A DNA stretch of 64,000 nt from Planctomycetaceae bacterium. GTDB lineage: Bacteria; Planctomycetota; Planctomycetia; Pirellulales; PALSA-1355. Shown here in pieces: positions 27,497 to 36,988 of the stretch; within the stretch, counting starts at the first letter, position 1; each line of letters opens with the position of its first letter. The stretch lies in the NCBI GenBank assembly GCA_003153375.1, contig PLYM01000103.1, forward strand, positions 50,736-114,735. Direction: 5' to 3'. The position numbers and the translations under genes were made by a program. The notes beneath the pieces are model-generated. The model had not been told where the DNA came from, did not search any database, and worked only from the letters and a program-made list of their open reading frames with translations.

Positions 27497-28717
27497 TTAC
27501 ACCTGCCACGGCTCACGGCGGGCGCGGTCGACCAGGCGATTGGCCTCGGCATCGCCGGGGAATTGCTGCGCCCTGGCATCCCACTTCAGCGATCGCCTCA
27601 ACTGATAGGCGATGTTGCCCAGGTGGCTGACGACGGCGGTGTTCACCGCCAATTCGATATCGCGGAACGGCTTTTCACGTGTTTTCACGCACTCAATAAA
27701 ATCACCGTGGATTCCCCCCTCGCCTTTGTACATCGGCACCGGTTTGGCGGGTGTTCGTTCGCTGGGCGTTCCTTCGATGGCCAGGTTTTCCGTGTTCGGG
27801 CGATTGTGATAGATGATCAGTCCGTTGGGATAACGATAGCTGAGATAGGGCACGCCCGATTTCTCGTGATAGGTGACCTCTTCGGGTTGCAACTCGCGGA
27901 CATCGCAAATGAACGTTGCGCCGCCAAAATGATGAGCGCCCCAGTCGGTCATGCCTCCGCCCGAATAGTCGCTGAACGAGCGCCAACTCGCTCCGTTGAT
28001 GGAGAAGCTGCCGCTGCAGCGCTTCGAGTTGTAGGGCGCCCACGGGGCGGGGCCGAGCCACAGATTCCAATCGATTTTTTCGGCCATCTCTTCGGCCGGC
28101 AGGTTGCAAAGCTTGGGCAACGGGTTGACGTTGACGTTGATCGACTTGATCCTGCCCAATTCCCCCGCCCAGGCTGGATCGACATACTTCCGATAATCTC
28201 CCAGCACGCGCTGACTGCCGCCTGAAAAGACCCGTCCGTAGCGCCGCGCGGCGGCGATCATCAAGGGGCCTTCACGCAGGGTGAGCGTTTCGGGCTTCTG
28301 GCAGTAAACGTCTTTGCCTTGTCGGCAGGCCTCGATGGCCATGACCGCGTGCCAATGGTCCGGCGTGGCGATATGAACGGCGTCGATGTCGGAGCGCGCC
28401 AAAAGTTCGCGAAAATCGTTGTAGGCCGTGCAGTCTTTGTTGCCGTATTTGTCGTCGACGGTGGCTTTGGCCTTGTCGCGCACGTCGTCGCGCACGTCGC
28501 ACAGAGCGACATATTGCACGTCCTTGCGATGCAGAAAGTCAGACTGGTCTCCTCGGCCCATGTTGCCAATGCCGATGCCGCCCATCACAATCCGATCGCT
28601 GGCTGCCGGGCAGTCGGCATTGCCTAGCGCCGTAGACGTTATGATGTACGGTGCCGCGACGGCGGCGCCCGTGGTCTGCAAGAAACGACGGCGGCTGGTT
28701 CGTTCGAACATGCTCAT
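27497..28717 (-). CDS. Tat-exported Gfo/Idh/MocA family oxidoreductase
   Basis: A 406-residue oxidoreductase with a twin-arginine leader (TSRRRFLQTTGAAVAAPYI). The NAD(P) site reads GGIGIGNMGRGD, the EKP-type motif is present as CQKPETLTL, and DHWHAVMAIEACRQGKDVY precedes it. The second domain continues to SGGGMTDWGAHHFGGATF. Planctomycetes carry many such secreted family members, probably acting on sugars with bound cofactor. The start ATG 28717 is chosen over GTG 28723 and ATG 28711 without strong evidence. First gene of the three-gene operon with two HEAT proteins. Confidence 0.88.
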   Translation of the reverse strand: MSMFERTSRRRFLQTTGAAVAAPYIITSTALGNADCPAASDRIVMGGIGIGNMGRGDQSDFLHRKDVQYVALCDVRDDVRDKAKATVDDKYGNKDCTAYNDFRELLARSDIDAVHIATPDHWHAVMAIEACRQGKDVYCQKPETLTLREGPLMIAAARRYGRVFSGGSQRVLGDYRKYVDPAWAGELGRIKSINVNVNPLPKLCNLPAEEMAEKIDWNLWLGPAPWAPYNSKRCSGSFSINGASWRSFSDYSGGGMTDWGAHHFGGATFICDVRELQPEEVTYHEKSGVPYLSYRYPNGLIIYHNRPNTENLAIEGTPSERTPAKPVPMYKGEGGIHGDFIECVKTREKPFRDIELAVNTAVVSHLGNIAYQLRRSLKWDARAQQFPGDAEANRLVDRARREPWQV

Positions 28718-28994
28718 GGGCACACACCCTCGTGACGATTCGTGAATAGGTGACGCAAATCGAAGCGACGTCGCACAAAGCGCCCTAGTCTAGCATGCCC
28801 TGGTCGTGAGTTTAAGCAGCATCGTGGAGCTTCTTGTTCTGGGGGTCACGAGGTCGAAGCGGTCCAGATCATTCTGCACTGTCATGTCGAAAGGCGTGTG
28901 GCCGGTGTTCTCTGTTCGTGCGGCAGGATTTGAACTCGGTCGCGCAAACCGTCGGCTTTTTTGCTCGTCTCAGAAACCGTAGAACGGTGGTTTC

Positions 28995-29750
28995 TTGACG
29001 CTTCCCGCAATACGTATGGGGCGTGTTGAAAAAGTCCGCTGGCTTTTACGCGTTTGCTTGGCTCCCGAAGGCCAAGCAAACGAGCATGACTTGCTCTTCA
29101 CGCAATTGCAGAGCCGCCCACTGTACCTTACTGCCGGAGTTGGGAAGTCGACGGTCGAACTGGACCTGGCGGCGTCCGGGCAAATTCGCATGCGTGTGAC
29201 GGACATTCCCAACAGCGTCACGATCGCTGAGGAAGAGGTCCAAGTCTCTATCGTGGTTGCGGCGTATCCGGATGGAATGAGGTATTACGAACCTGGACCG
29301 GTACCACCAAGCGCCGAGCCGCCGCGAGATGGTTGGCCGCTGCCACTTCCGCTAGCCCATCACAACATCGCCGCTGCCATGCAGAGGCCGGCGGATCTTC
29401 CCCGCGCCTGGCGGCTGCCGCCACGAAATTACTCCGTTATGGTGCAGCTCTCGTTCGTGGGGTCGAAAACGAATGCCGCTAACATCCCGCTCATACCGCC
29501 CACACAAACAAAATCGGTGCCATTTGACGTGAAACTCACGCCGGGCGGCACCGCCACGTTCACCGTCAGCGTGCCCGGCGATCCACTGGAGAATCGTTTC
29601 GAGGCCGCCGTGAAAGAGTTTGAGAAGAATTATTATCAGGCGAAGCTTGGACCTGTGCCAGAAATTGGTCCCACCATCCTCAAACCCGTTGCCGATGGAA
29701 TTGAACTCAACGTGGCCATCACCATGGAAGAGACAGCCGTCGAGCGGTAA
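28995..29750 (+). CDS. Orphan hypothetical protein, 5' end uncertain
   Basis: A 251-residue ORF, MTLPAIRMGRVEKV to NVAITMEETAVER. From about residue 35 onward the codon use looks coding and the protein reads like beta-rich extracytoplasmic sequence (VELDLAASGQIRMRVTDIPN, then TPGGTATFTVSVPGDPLEN). No family is recognised. The first 30 codons cover a perfect 12-bp hairpin and a 14-mer repeated at 25193, so the true gene may start later (for example ATG 29191) or the 5' end may have been replaced. It could also be a decaying gene. Confidence 0.4.
   Translation: MTLPAIRMGRVEKVRWLLRVCLAPEGQANEHDLLFTQLQSRPLYLTAGVGKSTVELDLAASGQIRMRVTDIPNSVTIAEEEVQVSIVVAAYPDGMRYYEPGPVPPSAEPPRDGWPLPLPLAHHNIAAAMQRPADLPRAWRLPPRNYSVMVQLSFVGSKTNAANIPLIPPTQTKSVPFDVKLTPGGTATFTVSVPGDPLENRFEAAVKEFEKNYYQAKLGPVPEIGPTILKPVADGIELNVAITMEETAVER
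29051..29082. repeat. Perfect 12-bp inverted repeat
   Basis: CGTTTGCTTGGC (29051-29062) and GCCAAGCAAACG (29071-29082) with an 8-nt loop TCCCGAAG. It lies 12 nt after the repeated 14-mer GTTGAAAAAGTCCG. The association suggests a small hairpin element or an insertion-sequence remnant rather than a terminator, as no T-run follows on the plus strand. Confidence 0.6.
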
Positions 29751-30066
29751 GCAGTTGCCTCACGCTGCCGAGTCAATTGATCCTGAAAAAGGTTGGATAA
29801 CTCGGAAGACGGCGGGCGATCCAAGTCATCACCGTAGTGGTAACGGCAGTAGTCTCGGATTGCCGTATCAGAAATCAACGTCCCATCAACTCGCCAATTG
29901 GGAACGAGTGCTACAACGGTCGCGCAGCTTGAAGTTGCCGGTCGTAGCCGCCTGGCAAGGATCGCCCGCGAGATGGGCGTGGGCCGAATCGAGTCAACGA
30001 GTTCCTAAGTCCAATGGACCCGAATGGCAAGCGCGCGCGGCGGAATCAACCGCCCACCCGCCCGTG
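29751..30066. other. Intergenic
   Basis: 316 bp between the orphan ORF and the beta-propeller gene. No gene, RNA or clear hairpin was seen. The track ORF 29620-30606 crosses it but runs antisense into the propeller gene and is a shadow. Confidence 0.4.
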
Positions 30067-31425
30067 TCAGCGGTTCGCGGCCGATTCCTTCGAGCCGATG
30101 CAATAGATGCGCGGCGCGGTGCGAATCAGCAGCTTGTCGCCGACGATGATCGGCGTGGCCATGCCCATGTCGTCTTCGGCCAACGTATTGGTGTGCAGGA
30201 TTCCGAAGTCGGTTCCGGTCTTGATCACAAAGGTCACGCCGTCTTCATTCAGGCAGAACAGCTTGTTGTCGTAGGCCCAGGGCGAGCTGGTAAAGGCCTT
30301 GCCGTTGGGGATGCGTTTGCGGGCGTAGATCTCACGGCCGGTTTTGGCGTCGTAACTGGCCAGCAGGCCGCGATCGTAAAGAATATAGAGCGTGTCGCCC
30401 CAGATCAGCGGAGTTGGATGATAGGGTCCGGCCTTGGGGTGCGACCAGGCAATAAAGTCGTTGGTCTTTTCGGTTTCCCCCAGCGAAATGTCGCCGGTTG
30501 CGCCCGGCTTGATGGCATAGAGAGGATTGCTGCCCCACACGACGTGGCCCGACGTCAGAAACAAGTAGCCGAACTGGGCAAAGGGCGTGGGGATGGCCAG
30601 GACTGACTTGCCCTTCAGCTTCCATAGCAGACGGCCTTCGAGATCGTAGGATCGGGCCCAGCCGATGCCCGAAGTGACCAACTCGGTACGCTGCTCATTT
30701 TCCCAGATGAAGGGAGTTGAGTAGTTGGTTTTTTCGTCGCGGTCGATCCGCATGATCTCTTCGCCGGTCACCTTGTTCAGCACCAGCAGATAGGACTTCT
30801 CCTCATTGTCGTTGACGATGTACAGCCCGTCCTTGTAGAGCACCGGCGACGTCGAAGTGCCCCAGCCATAGTTCGTTTCGGCGGCCGGCAGCAAGCGCGA
30901 CCAGAGCAGCTTGCCGTCGAGGTCGTAGCAGAACATGCCCACGTTGCCGAAGTAGGCATAAATGCGCTGGCCGTCGGTCGTGGGCGACTCGGAGGCCAGG
31001 GTGTTCTTCAGATGGTGCGGCTTAGCCGGCACCCCTTCGTGCGACACGCGGTCCCACAACTTGTGCCCGGTGTTGAGGTCGAAGCAATAGACCTTCCACT
31101 CGTGTTTGTCGGTGTCCTTGGGATACTTGTTGGCGTCGACGTCTTCGAGATATAAGCCTTTGCGCGGCTCGGTCGTGGTGCCCGTATTGACGCAGGTCGT
31201 GACCACGACGCGGTTGCCCCACACGATCGGCGACGACCATCCCAGCCCCGGCACGTCGACCTTCCAGACCACGTTCTCCGTGGCGCTCCAGTGGTCGGGG
31301 GGAGAGGCCTGGCTCGTTGGCTCGCGCAAACGGCCCGCCAAAAATTGCGGCACGTGTTCTTCGGCCACGGCCGCCAGCGAGAAATTGCAAACGGCCAGAC
31401 AAGCCAGCAGCATAGCGCGCGTCAT
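30067..31425 (-). CDS. PQQ-type beta-propeller exported protein
   Basis: A 452-residue protein with a signal peptide (MLLACLAVCNFSLAAVAEE) and a full beta-propeller of PQQ-like repeats: VYCFDLNTGHKLWDRV, CYDLDGKLLWSRLLPA, ARSYDLEGRLLWKLKGK, SYDAKTGREIYARKRI. These are common exported planctomycete proteins (outer membrane biogenesis BamB-like fold) and most do not bind PQQ. ATG 31425 is chosen over 31470 because GGAG lies 9 nt before it and the signal peptide then starts correctly. Monocistronic as far as can be seen. Confidence 0.85.
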   Translation of the reverse strand: MTRAMLLACLAVCNFSLAAVAEEHVPQFLAGRLREPTSQASPPDHWSATENVVWKVDVPGLGWSSPIVWGNRVVVTTCVNTGTTTEPRKGLYLEDVDANKYPKDTDKHEWKVYCFDLNTGHKLWDRVSHEGVPAKPHHLKNTLASESPTTDGQRIYAYFGNVGMFCYDLDGKLLWSRLLPAAETNYGWGTSTSPVLYKDGLYIVNDNEEKSYLLVLNKVTGEEIMRIDRDEKTNYSTPFIWENEQRTELVTSGIGWARSYDLEGRLLWKLKGKSVLAIPTPFAQFGYLFLTSGHVVWGSNPLYAIKPGATGDISLGETEKTNDFIAWSHPKAGPYHPTPLIWGDTLYILYDRGLLASYDAKTGREIYARKRIPNGKAFTSSPWAYDNKLFCLNEDGVTFVIKTGTDFGILHTNTLAEDDMGMATPIIVGDKLLIRTAPRIYCIGSKESAANR

Positions 31426-31586
31426 GGAACTCGACTCCAACCCACGGAAAAGTCGCTTGACCACTGCCAAACTGAGTCCGGCGGCGTCTTCTTGCCGTCG
31501 ATGCTAGCCTTCGCCCTGGGCAAAGACAATAGTTCCGCCGCAAAAGCAGGGCCAGGGCCTGCTTGCCCTGAGTGCAGGCGGCAGGA

Positions 31587-33494
31587 TTAGGTGCCCGGCA
31601 CGGCCGGAGTAGTCGTGGCAGCAGCGTCTACCGATCCGTGCAACACGCGCAAGTAGGCGCTGTTGATATCCGACCGGCGGACCATGCCCAGGACGCGATT
31701 GTCTTGCAAATTATTGACGATCGGCAGCGCGGGCAGGTCGTTGACGACGAACATCTCGGAGGCACGTTCCAGGGTATCGTCGGGCGTCAGCGGAGTGACA
31801 CCGGTGTGCATCATGTCGATTGCCAGCACCAAGGGTTTCACTTCCGGCGTGTGAGAAACCAGGTACGTGTCGTCGCGATAAATGACGCCCAGCAGTTTTT
31901 GTTGATCGTCGACCACCGGAAACACCGAATCTGCGGACGAATTGAACAGTTCCAGCACGCGGGCCAAGGGATCCTGGGCTTTCAGCAACGACAGCCCGGT
32001 CGAGACGTCGATGAACTGACTCACGAATGCGCCCGACAGGGCATCGCGCACGAAACGGCCCTGGTGGGCCGGCGATTGGGCGCGTCCTTCGACCTGCGCG
32101 CTATAAATCGACTGCTCGTCGGAGAGCATGAAGGAAATCGTACAGACCCACAACGCCGGCAGCAGCAACTGATAGCCGCCGGTCATCTCGCTGACGATGA
32201 TCAAGGTCGAGAACGGCGTCTTGGCGGCGGCGGCGAAAAAGCCGGCCATACCGACGATCACAAAACTGACGGGATGCACCAGGTGGGGCCAGAATTGCGC
32301 CATGACAATTCCCAACGCTCCGCCGCCACAGCCGCCTATGACCATCGAGGGACCGAACACGCCGCCCGAGCCGCCGCTGCCGATGGTCAGGCTGGTCGTG
32401 AGAATCTTTCCCAAGGCAATCGCCAACAGCAACTCGGCTCCCAGGCTCTCGTGGTCGGTTAGCGCCGCTTGAATGGCGCCATAGCCAAACGAGAGCACGG
32501 CGAGGGATTGCTCATTGCGGTCGAGCAGCAGATACAACCCCACGCCTACCGATCCGGCCAGCAGGGCGCCGATGGCCGGTTTGACGAACCGCGGGATCGG
32601 CAGCCAGTGAAATAACCGCGTGATGCCGTAGAACGTGCGCGTATAAATCGATGCCAGGATTGCCATGCAGATCGCCAGGGCGACGTAGGGGACGAGTTGC
32701 AACGGATCATCGAACTGGACGCTGGGAATGGCGAACAGTGGGGTCCAGCCGAAGACCGAACCATAGGTGCAGTAGGCGATCACGCTGGCGATCGCGGCGG
32801 GCAGGATCACGTCGGCTTCGAACTCGGGCGACCAATAGAGTACTTCGGCGGCGAACAGCGCGCCGGCCAACGGTGCGCGAAAGATCGCGGCGATGCCCGC
32901 GCCCATGCCGGCGGCCAGCAACACGCGCCGATCCGATGGCCGCAGACGGAACAGATCGGCCAACGCCGAGCCGAAGCCGGCGCCGATCTGCGCAATGGGG
33001 CCCTCGCGCCCGCCGGAGCCACCGCTGCCGATGGTCAGGGCGCTAGCGACGATCTTGACCAACGGCACGCGCGGCCGCATGTAGCCCTGGTGCAGATGAT
33101 AGGCGGCAATCACCGAATCGGTGCCGTGCCCCTCGGCCTCCGGTGCCAAGGAATAGACCAGGATTCCGCTGAGCAGACCCCCGACGGCCGGAATCGCGAT
33201 CAGCATCCACAAGTGCAACTCAGGAGCCGCGGGGGGCAACCAGCCCGTCGCGTTCTCTCCGGCCGGACGCGGCTCGGGCCGATAGCCGGCCAGTGCGCCC
33301 ATGGCATAGGCCGAGGCAGCATGCGTCGCGAGATAAAAGACGATCGCGGCCACGCCGGCGGCAAACCCCACCAGCACGGAGAACCCCAGAATGCGAATCT
33401 GACTGCGACGACGCCCCTGGCTGAGGACCAGGAACTCGGGCAGCCATCGATGGCGGCGCGGCGCCGGCGCGGCACTGGCGACAGGTTTTTCCAT
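31587..33494 (-). CDS. CLC chloride channel/antiporter with C-terminal CBS pair
   Basis: A 635-residue membrane protein. The anion-pathway motifs are visible: GSGGSGGREGPIAQIG, whose Glu matches the gating glutamate of CLC proteins, and GSGGSGGVFGPSMVIGG. About ten or more TM segments are followed by two CBS domains (RDALSGAFVSQFIDVSTGLS to VSHTPEV and DMMHTGVTPLTPDDTLERA to GMVRRSDI), which usually sense nucleotides. The track start is GTG 33506; ATG 33494 is preferred, but evidence is thin. Stands alone between the propeller gene and the RND operon. Confidence 0.9.
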   Translation of the reverse strand: MEKPVASAAPAPRRHRWLPEFLVLSQGRRRSQIRILGFSVLVGFAAGVAAIVFYLATHAASAYAMGALAGYRPEPRPAGENATGWLPPAAPELHLWMLIAIPAVGGLLSGILVYSLAPEAEGHGTDSVIAAYHLHQGYMRPRVPLVKIVASALTIGSGGSGGREGPIAQIGAGFGSALADLFRLRPSDRRVLLAAGMGAGIAAIFRAPLAGALFAAEVLYWSPEFEADVILPAAIASVIAYCTYGSVFGWTPLFAIPSVQFDDPLQLVPYVALAICMAILASIYTRTFYGITRLFHWLPIPRFVKPAIGALLAGSVGVGLYLLLDRNEQSLAVLSFGYGAIQAALTDHESLGAELLLAIALGKILTTSLTIGSGGSGGVFGPSMVIGGCGGGALGIVMAQFWPHLVHPVSFVIVGMAGFFAAAAKTPFSTLIIVSEMTGGYQLLLPALWVCTISFMLSDEQSIYSAQVEGRAQSPAHQGRFVRDALSGAFVSQFIDVSTGLSLLKAQDPLARVLELFNSSADSVFPVVDDQQKLLGVIYRDDTYLVSHTPEVKPLVLAIDMMHTGVTPLTPDDTLERASEMFVVNDLPALPIVNNLQDNRVLGMVRRSDINSAYLRVLHGSVDAAATTTPAVPGT

Positions 33495-33585
33495 ATCGGG
33501 CGGCACCTCACGCTACGAAACCGTTGCCCCACGTTGTAGCGTAAAGGGCCGGCGTGAGACAGTCGAAACGTGGCTCAGCCGCGTC

Positions 33586-36500
33586 TTAGTCGGCGGAGTG
33601 ACCGGCCGCGGGCGCCGTGACTGGGACGCGGGCGGGACGTCTCAAGATTTTGGTGCGAGCCCAGGAGATCACGCGGGTCGTCCGGGGGCTGAATCGGCCG
33701 CGAGAAATATCGTTGCCCCATTCGATGACGTAGTAGAAGACGGGCGTCAAGAAGATGCCAAACAGCGTCACGCCCAACATGCCGCCGAACACGGCGGTGC
33801 CCAGCGTACGTCGCATTTCGGAGCCAGCGCCCTCGGCCAGCACCAAGGGCACCACGCCCAGGATGAAAGCGAACGAGGTCATGACGATCGGCCGCAGGCG
33901 CAAACGGCAAGCATCGAGCGTCGCCTGGTAGCGGTCTTTGCCGGCCAGTCGCTGCGCGCGGGCAAACTCCACGACCAGAATCGCGTTCTTGCAGGCCAGG
34001 CCGATCAGCACCACGAAACCGACCTGGGTGAAGATGTTGATGTCCATCAGCGAGGACGTGACGGCCACCACGGAGCAGAGGAGGCACATTGGCACCACGA
34101 GGATGACCGCCAGCGGCAGCGACCAGCTTTCGTACTGAGCGGCCAAGACCAAGAACACGAGCACCACGGCCAGCAGCAACACGAGCAAGGCCGTGTTGCC
34201 GGTCTGCAACTGCAACAAGGCCAATTCGGTCCACTCGAAGCGCATCGACCAGGTGAGGTTGTCGTTGACGACGCGCTCCAATTGTTGGATCGCCTCGCCC
34301 GAGCTGACGCCAGGACCGGGGCTGCAATTGACCGGCGCGGCCGGATACATGTTGTAGCGGGCGATCAATACGGGGCCGCTCACCTCGCGCACGGTGGCCA
34401 ATGTGCCAAACGGCACCATCAGCCCGGCGGCGTTGCGCACCTTGAGCTGGTTGAGATCCGAGATCTGCTGCCGGAAGTTCTGGTCGGCCTGCACGTTGAC
34501 CTGCCAGGTGCGGCCGAACAGGTTGAAGTCGTTGACATAGAGCGAGCCGAGGTAGACCTGCAGGGTGCTGAAGACGTCGGACATCGAGACGCCCTTGGCT
34601 TTGGCCGCCGTGCGATCGATGTCGAGATAGAGCCAGGGGGTGCGAGCGCGGAAGCTGGTGAAGGAGCTTTCCAACTCATCCGTGGCCTCGGCCTCGGCCA
34701 CGATGCGGTCGGTGACCTGTTGCAGCGAGTCGAGTCCCGAATTCCCGCGATCCTCGATCATGACCTTGAAGCCGCCCGCCGTGCCGAGCCCTTCCAGGGG
34801 TGGCGCGCCCAGCACGTTGATCAACCCGCCGCTGATCTGTTCTTGCAACTTGCGCTGCAGCTGTGCCGCCAGGGCATCGCCCGACAGCTCGGGCGAGCGA
34901 CGCTGGTGAAAATCGTCGAGCATCACGAACATTGCGCCGAAATTGGGGGCATTGGCGTTGAGCAGGATCGACTGCCCCGAGATGGCCACGGTGTGCCGAA
35001 TGCCCGGCGTAGCCAGCGCGATCTTTTCGATCCGCTGCATGACCTCCTCAGTGCGACCGACGGACGCGGAGTCGGGCAATTGCAGATTGACGAGCAAGTA
35101 GCCCTTGTCTTGCATCGGGATGAAGCCCTTGGGCGCTTCGTCAAAGCTGACATAGGTGAGATGCACGAGCGCCGCGTAGCCGACCAGCACCAGCAGGCTG
35201 ATTCGCAGCAGCCGGCCGACGGTCCAGGTGTAGATCTCGCCGGTCAGGTCAAAGGCTTTGTTGAACGCGCGAAACGTGATTCGCAGCAGCATATTTAGCG
35301 GCCAGCTCAACACGCCGCCGGCAATCGCGCCAGCCGTCGCCGCGACCCAGGGAAGATTCTCGGCACTGACGCTCGGCAAATGATGGCCTTCGACGATCCA
35401 GGGCGTGAGATATTCCCAGCCCAGCCAGCCGCCAGCGACCACGAACGCCAGCCAGGGCAGGGGGGGCGCCGAGCCCTTGTCGCGTGCCCGCAGCAATAGC
35501 GCGGTCAGGGCCGGGCTGAGTGTCAGCGAGTTGAACGTCGAGATCATCATCGAAACGGCGATCGTGAGCGCGAATTGCCGGAAGAACTCGCCCATGATGC
35601 CCGTGATGAACGCGCAGGGTACAAACACGGCGCTGAGCACCAGCCCCACGGCGATCACGGGCCCCGAAACCTGTTCCATGGCGCGAATCGTGGCATCGCG
35701 CGGCGACAGCCCGTGCTCGATGTGATGTTCGACGGCCTCGACCACCACGATCGCATCGTCGACCACGATGCCAATCGCCAGCACGAGGCCGAACAGGGTC
35801 AGGTTGTTGAGGCTGAATCCCATCGCGGCCATGACGGCAAACGTGCCCACGATGGCCACGGGCACCGCGATCAACGGAATGATCGCCGAGCGCCAATTCT
35901 GCAGAAACACCAAGACTACGATCGCGACCAGCACCACGGCATCGCGCAAACCGTGAAACACCTCGTTGATCGACTCGGTGATGAAGGGCGTGGTGTCGTA
36001 GACGATGTCGTAATCGACCCCCTTGGGAAATCGAGCCTTGAGCTCCTCCATCTTGTTGCGGACCAAGGTCGCGATGTCCAGGGCATTCGAGCCGGGCAAC
36101 TGATAGATCGACAGAGCCACCGAGGGCTTGCCGTCGAGCGTGCAGGTCTGGTCATAGCCCTGGGCGCCGAGCTCGATGCGGGCCACGTCGTGCAAACGCG
36201 TCAGGCGGCCTTCGGCGTCGGTCTTCAAGATCATGTCGGCGAACTGCTCGGGATCAGTGAGCCGGCCCATCGTGCTGATCGTGAATTGAAAGACCTGGCC
36301 ACTTTTGACCGGGGGCTGCCCGATCTGGCCGGCCGCCACTTGCGTGTTTTGCTGCTCGATGGCCTGCACCACGTCGGTCGTCGAGAGGTTGCGCGACGAC
36401 ATTTTCTCGGGATCGAGCCACAGCCGCATGCTGTAGTCGCGCTGGCCCAGATAGGTGATGTCGCCCACGCCGGGCAGCCGCGACAGCTCGTCTTTGAGTT

Positions 36501-36984
36501 GGATCGTGGCGTAGTTGCTCAGGTAGAGACTGTCGCGCGTGTTGTCGGAGGAGAACAAGTTGACGATCATCAGCACGCTGGGCGACTTCTTCTTGACGCT
36601 CACGCCGCGCCGCTGGACCAGGCTGGGCAGAATCGGCTGGGCCAGGGCCACGCGATTCTGCACCAGCACCTGCGCCATGTTCAGGTCGACGCCGTTCTTG
36701 AACGTGACGGTCAAGATATACGTGCCGTCGTTGGCGCATTGCGAGGACATGTAGAGCATGTTCTCGACGCCGTTGACTTGCTGCTCGATCGGCGCCGCCA
36801 CGGTATCGGCCACCACCTGGGCATTCGCGCCGGGATAGGAGGCCGAAACTTCGACCGTGGGGGGGGTGATGTCGGGATATTGGGCGATGGGCAGCGTGAA
36901 CAGCGCGATGCCGCCGCCCAGGGTGATGACGATCGACAGCACCGAGGCGAAGATCGGCCGGTTGATGAAGAAATTGGAAAACAC
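33586..36984 (-). CDS. RND multidrug efflux permease (HAE1/AcrB-like), second of a tandem pair
   Basis: 1132 residues starting (GTG) FSNFFINRPIFASVLSIVIT, the AcrB-type N-terminus. Proton-relay residues are kept: Asp-Asp in GIVVDDAIVVVEAVEHH and Lys in GLACKNAILVVEFARAQ. It is about 85-90 residues longer than AcrB. The extra length falls between TM6 and the second half and includes hydrophobic LPWLAFVVAGGWLGWEYL and LPWVAATAGAIAGGVLSWPL, suggesting an added helical pair. The GTG start has AGGAG 7 nt upstream, inside the end of the preceding permease gene. Last gene of the tetR-adaptor-permease-permease operon; no TolC-type outer-membrane gene is nearby. Confidence 0.93.
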   Translation of the reverse strand: MFSNFFINRPIFASVLSIVITLGGGIALFTLPIAQYPDITPPTVEVSASYPGANAQVVADTVAAPIEQQVNGVENMLYMSSQCANDGTYILTVTFKNGVDLNMAQVLVQNRVALAQPILPSLVQRRGVSVKKKSPSVLMIVNLFSSDNTRDSLYLSNYATIQLKDELSRLPGVGDITYLGQRDYSMRLWLDPEKMSSRNLSTTDVVQAIEQQNTQVAAGQIGQPPVKSGQVFQFTISTMGRLTDPEQFADMILKTDAEGRLTRLHDVARIELGAQGYDQTCTLDGKPSVALSIYQLPGSNALDIATLVRNKMEELKARFPKGVDYDIVYDTTPFITESINEVFHGLRDAVVLVAIVVLVFLQNWRSAIIPLIAVPVAIVGTFAVMAAMGFSLNNLTLFGLVLAIGIVVDDAIVVVEAVEHHIEHGLSPRDATIRAMEQVSGPVIAVGLVLSAVFVPCAFITGIMGEFFRQFALTIAVSMMISTFNSLTLSPALTALLLRARDKGSAPPLPWLAFVVAGGWLGWEYLTPWIVEGHHLPSVSAENLPWVAATAGAIAGGVLSWPLNMLLRITFRAFNKAFDLTGEIYTWTVGRLLRISLLVLVGYAALVHLTYVSFDEAPKGFIPMQDKGYLLVNLQLPDSASVGRTEEVMQRIEKIALATPGIRHTVAISGQSILLNANAPNFGAMFVMLDDFHQRRSPELSGDALAAQLQRKLQEQISGGLINVLGAPPLEGLGTAGGFKVMIEDRGNSGLDSLQQVTDRIVAEAEATDELESSFTSFRARTPWLYLDIDRTAAKAKGVSMSDVFSTLQVYLGSLYVNDFNLFGRTWQVNVQADQNFRQQISDLNQLKVRNAAGLMVPFGTLATVREVSGPVLIARYNMYPAAPVNCSPGPGVSSGEAIQQLERVVNDNLTWSMRFEWTELALLQLQTGNTALLVLLLAVVLVFLVLAAQYESWSLPLAVILVVPMCLLCSVVAVTSSLMDINIFTQVGFVVLIGLACKNAILVVEFARAQRLAGKDRYQATLDACRLRLRPIVMTSFAFILGVVPLVLAEGAGSEMRRTLGTAVFGGMLGVTLFGIFLTPVFYYVIEWGNDISRGRFSPRTTRVISWARTKILRRPARVPVTAPAAGHSAD

Positions 36985-36988
36985 GGCC

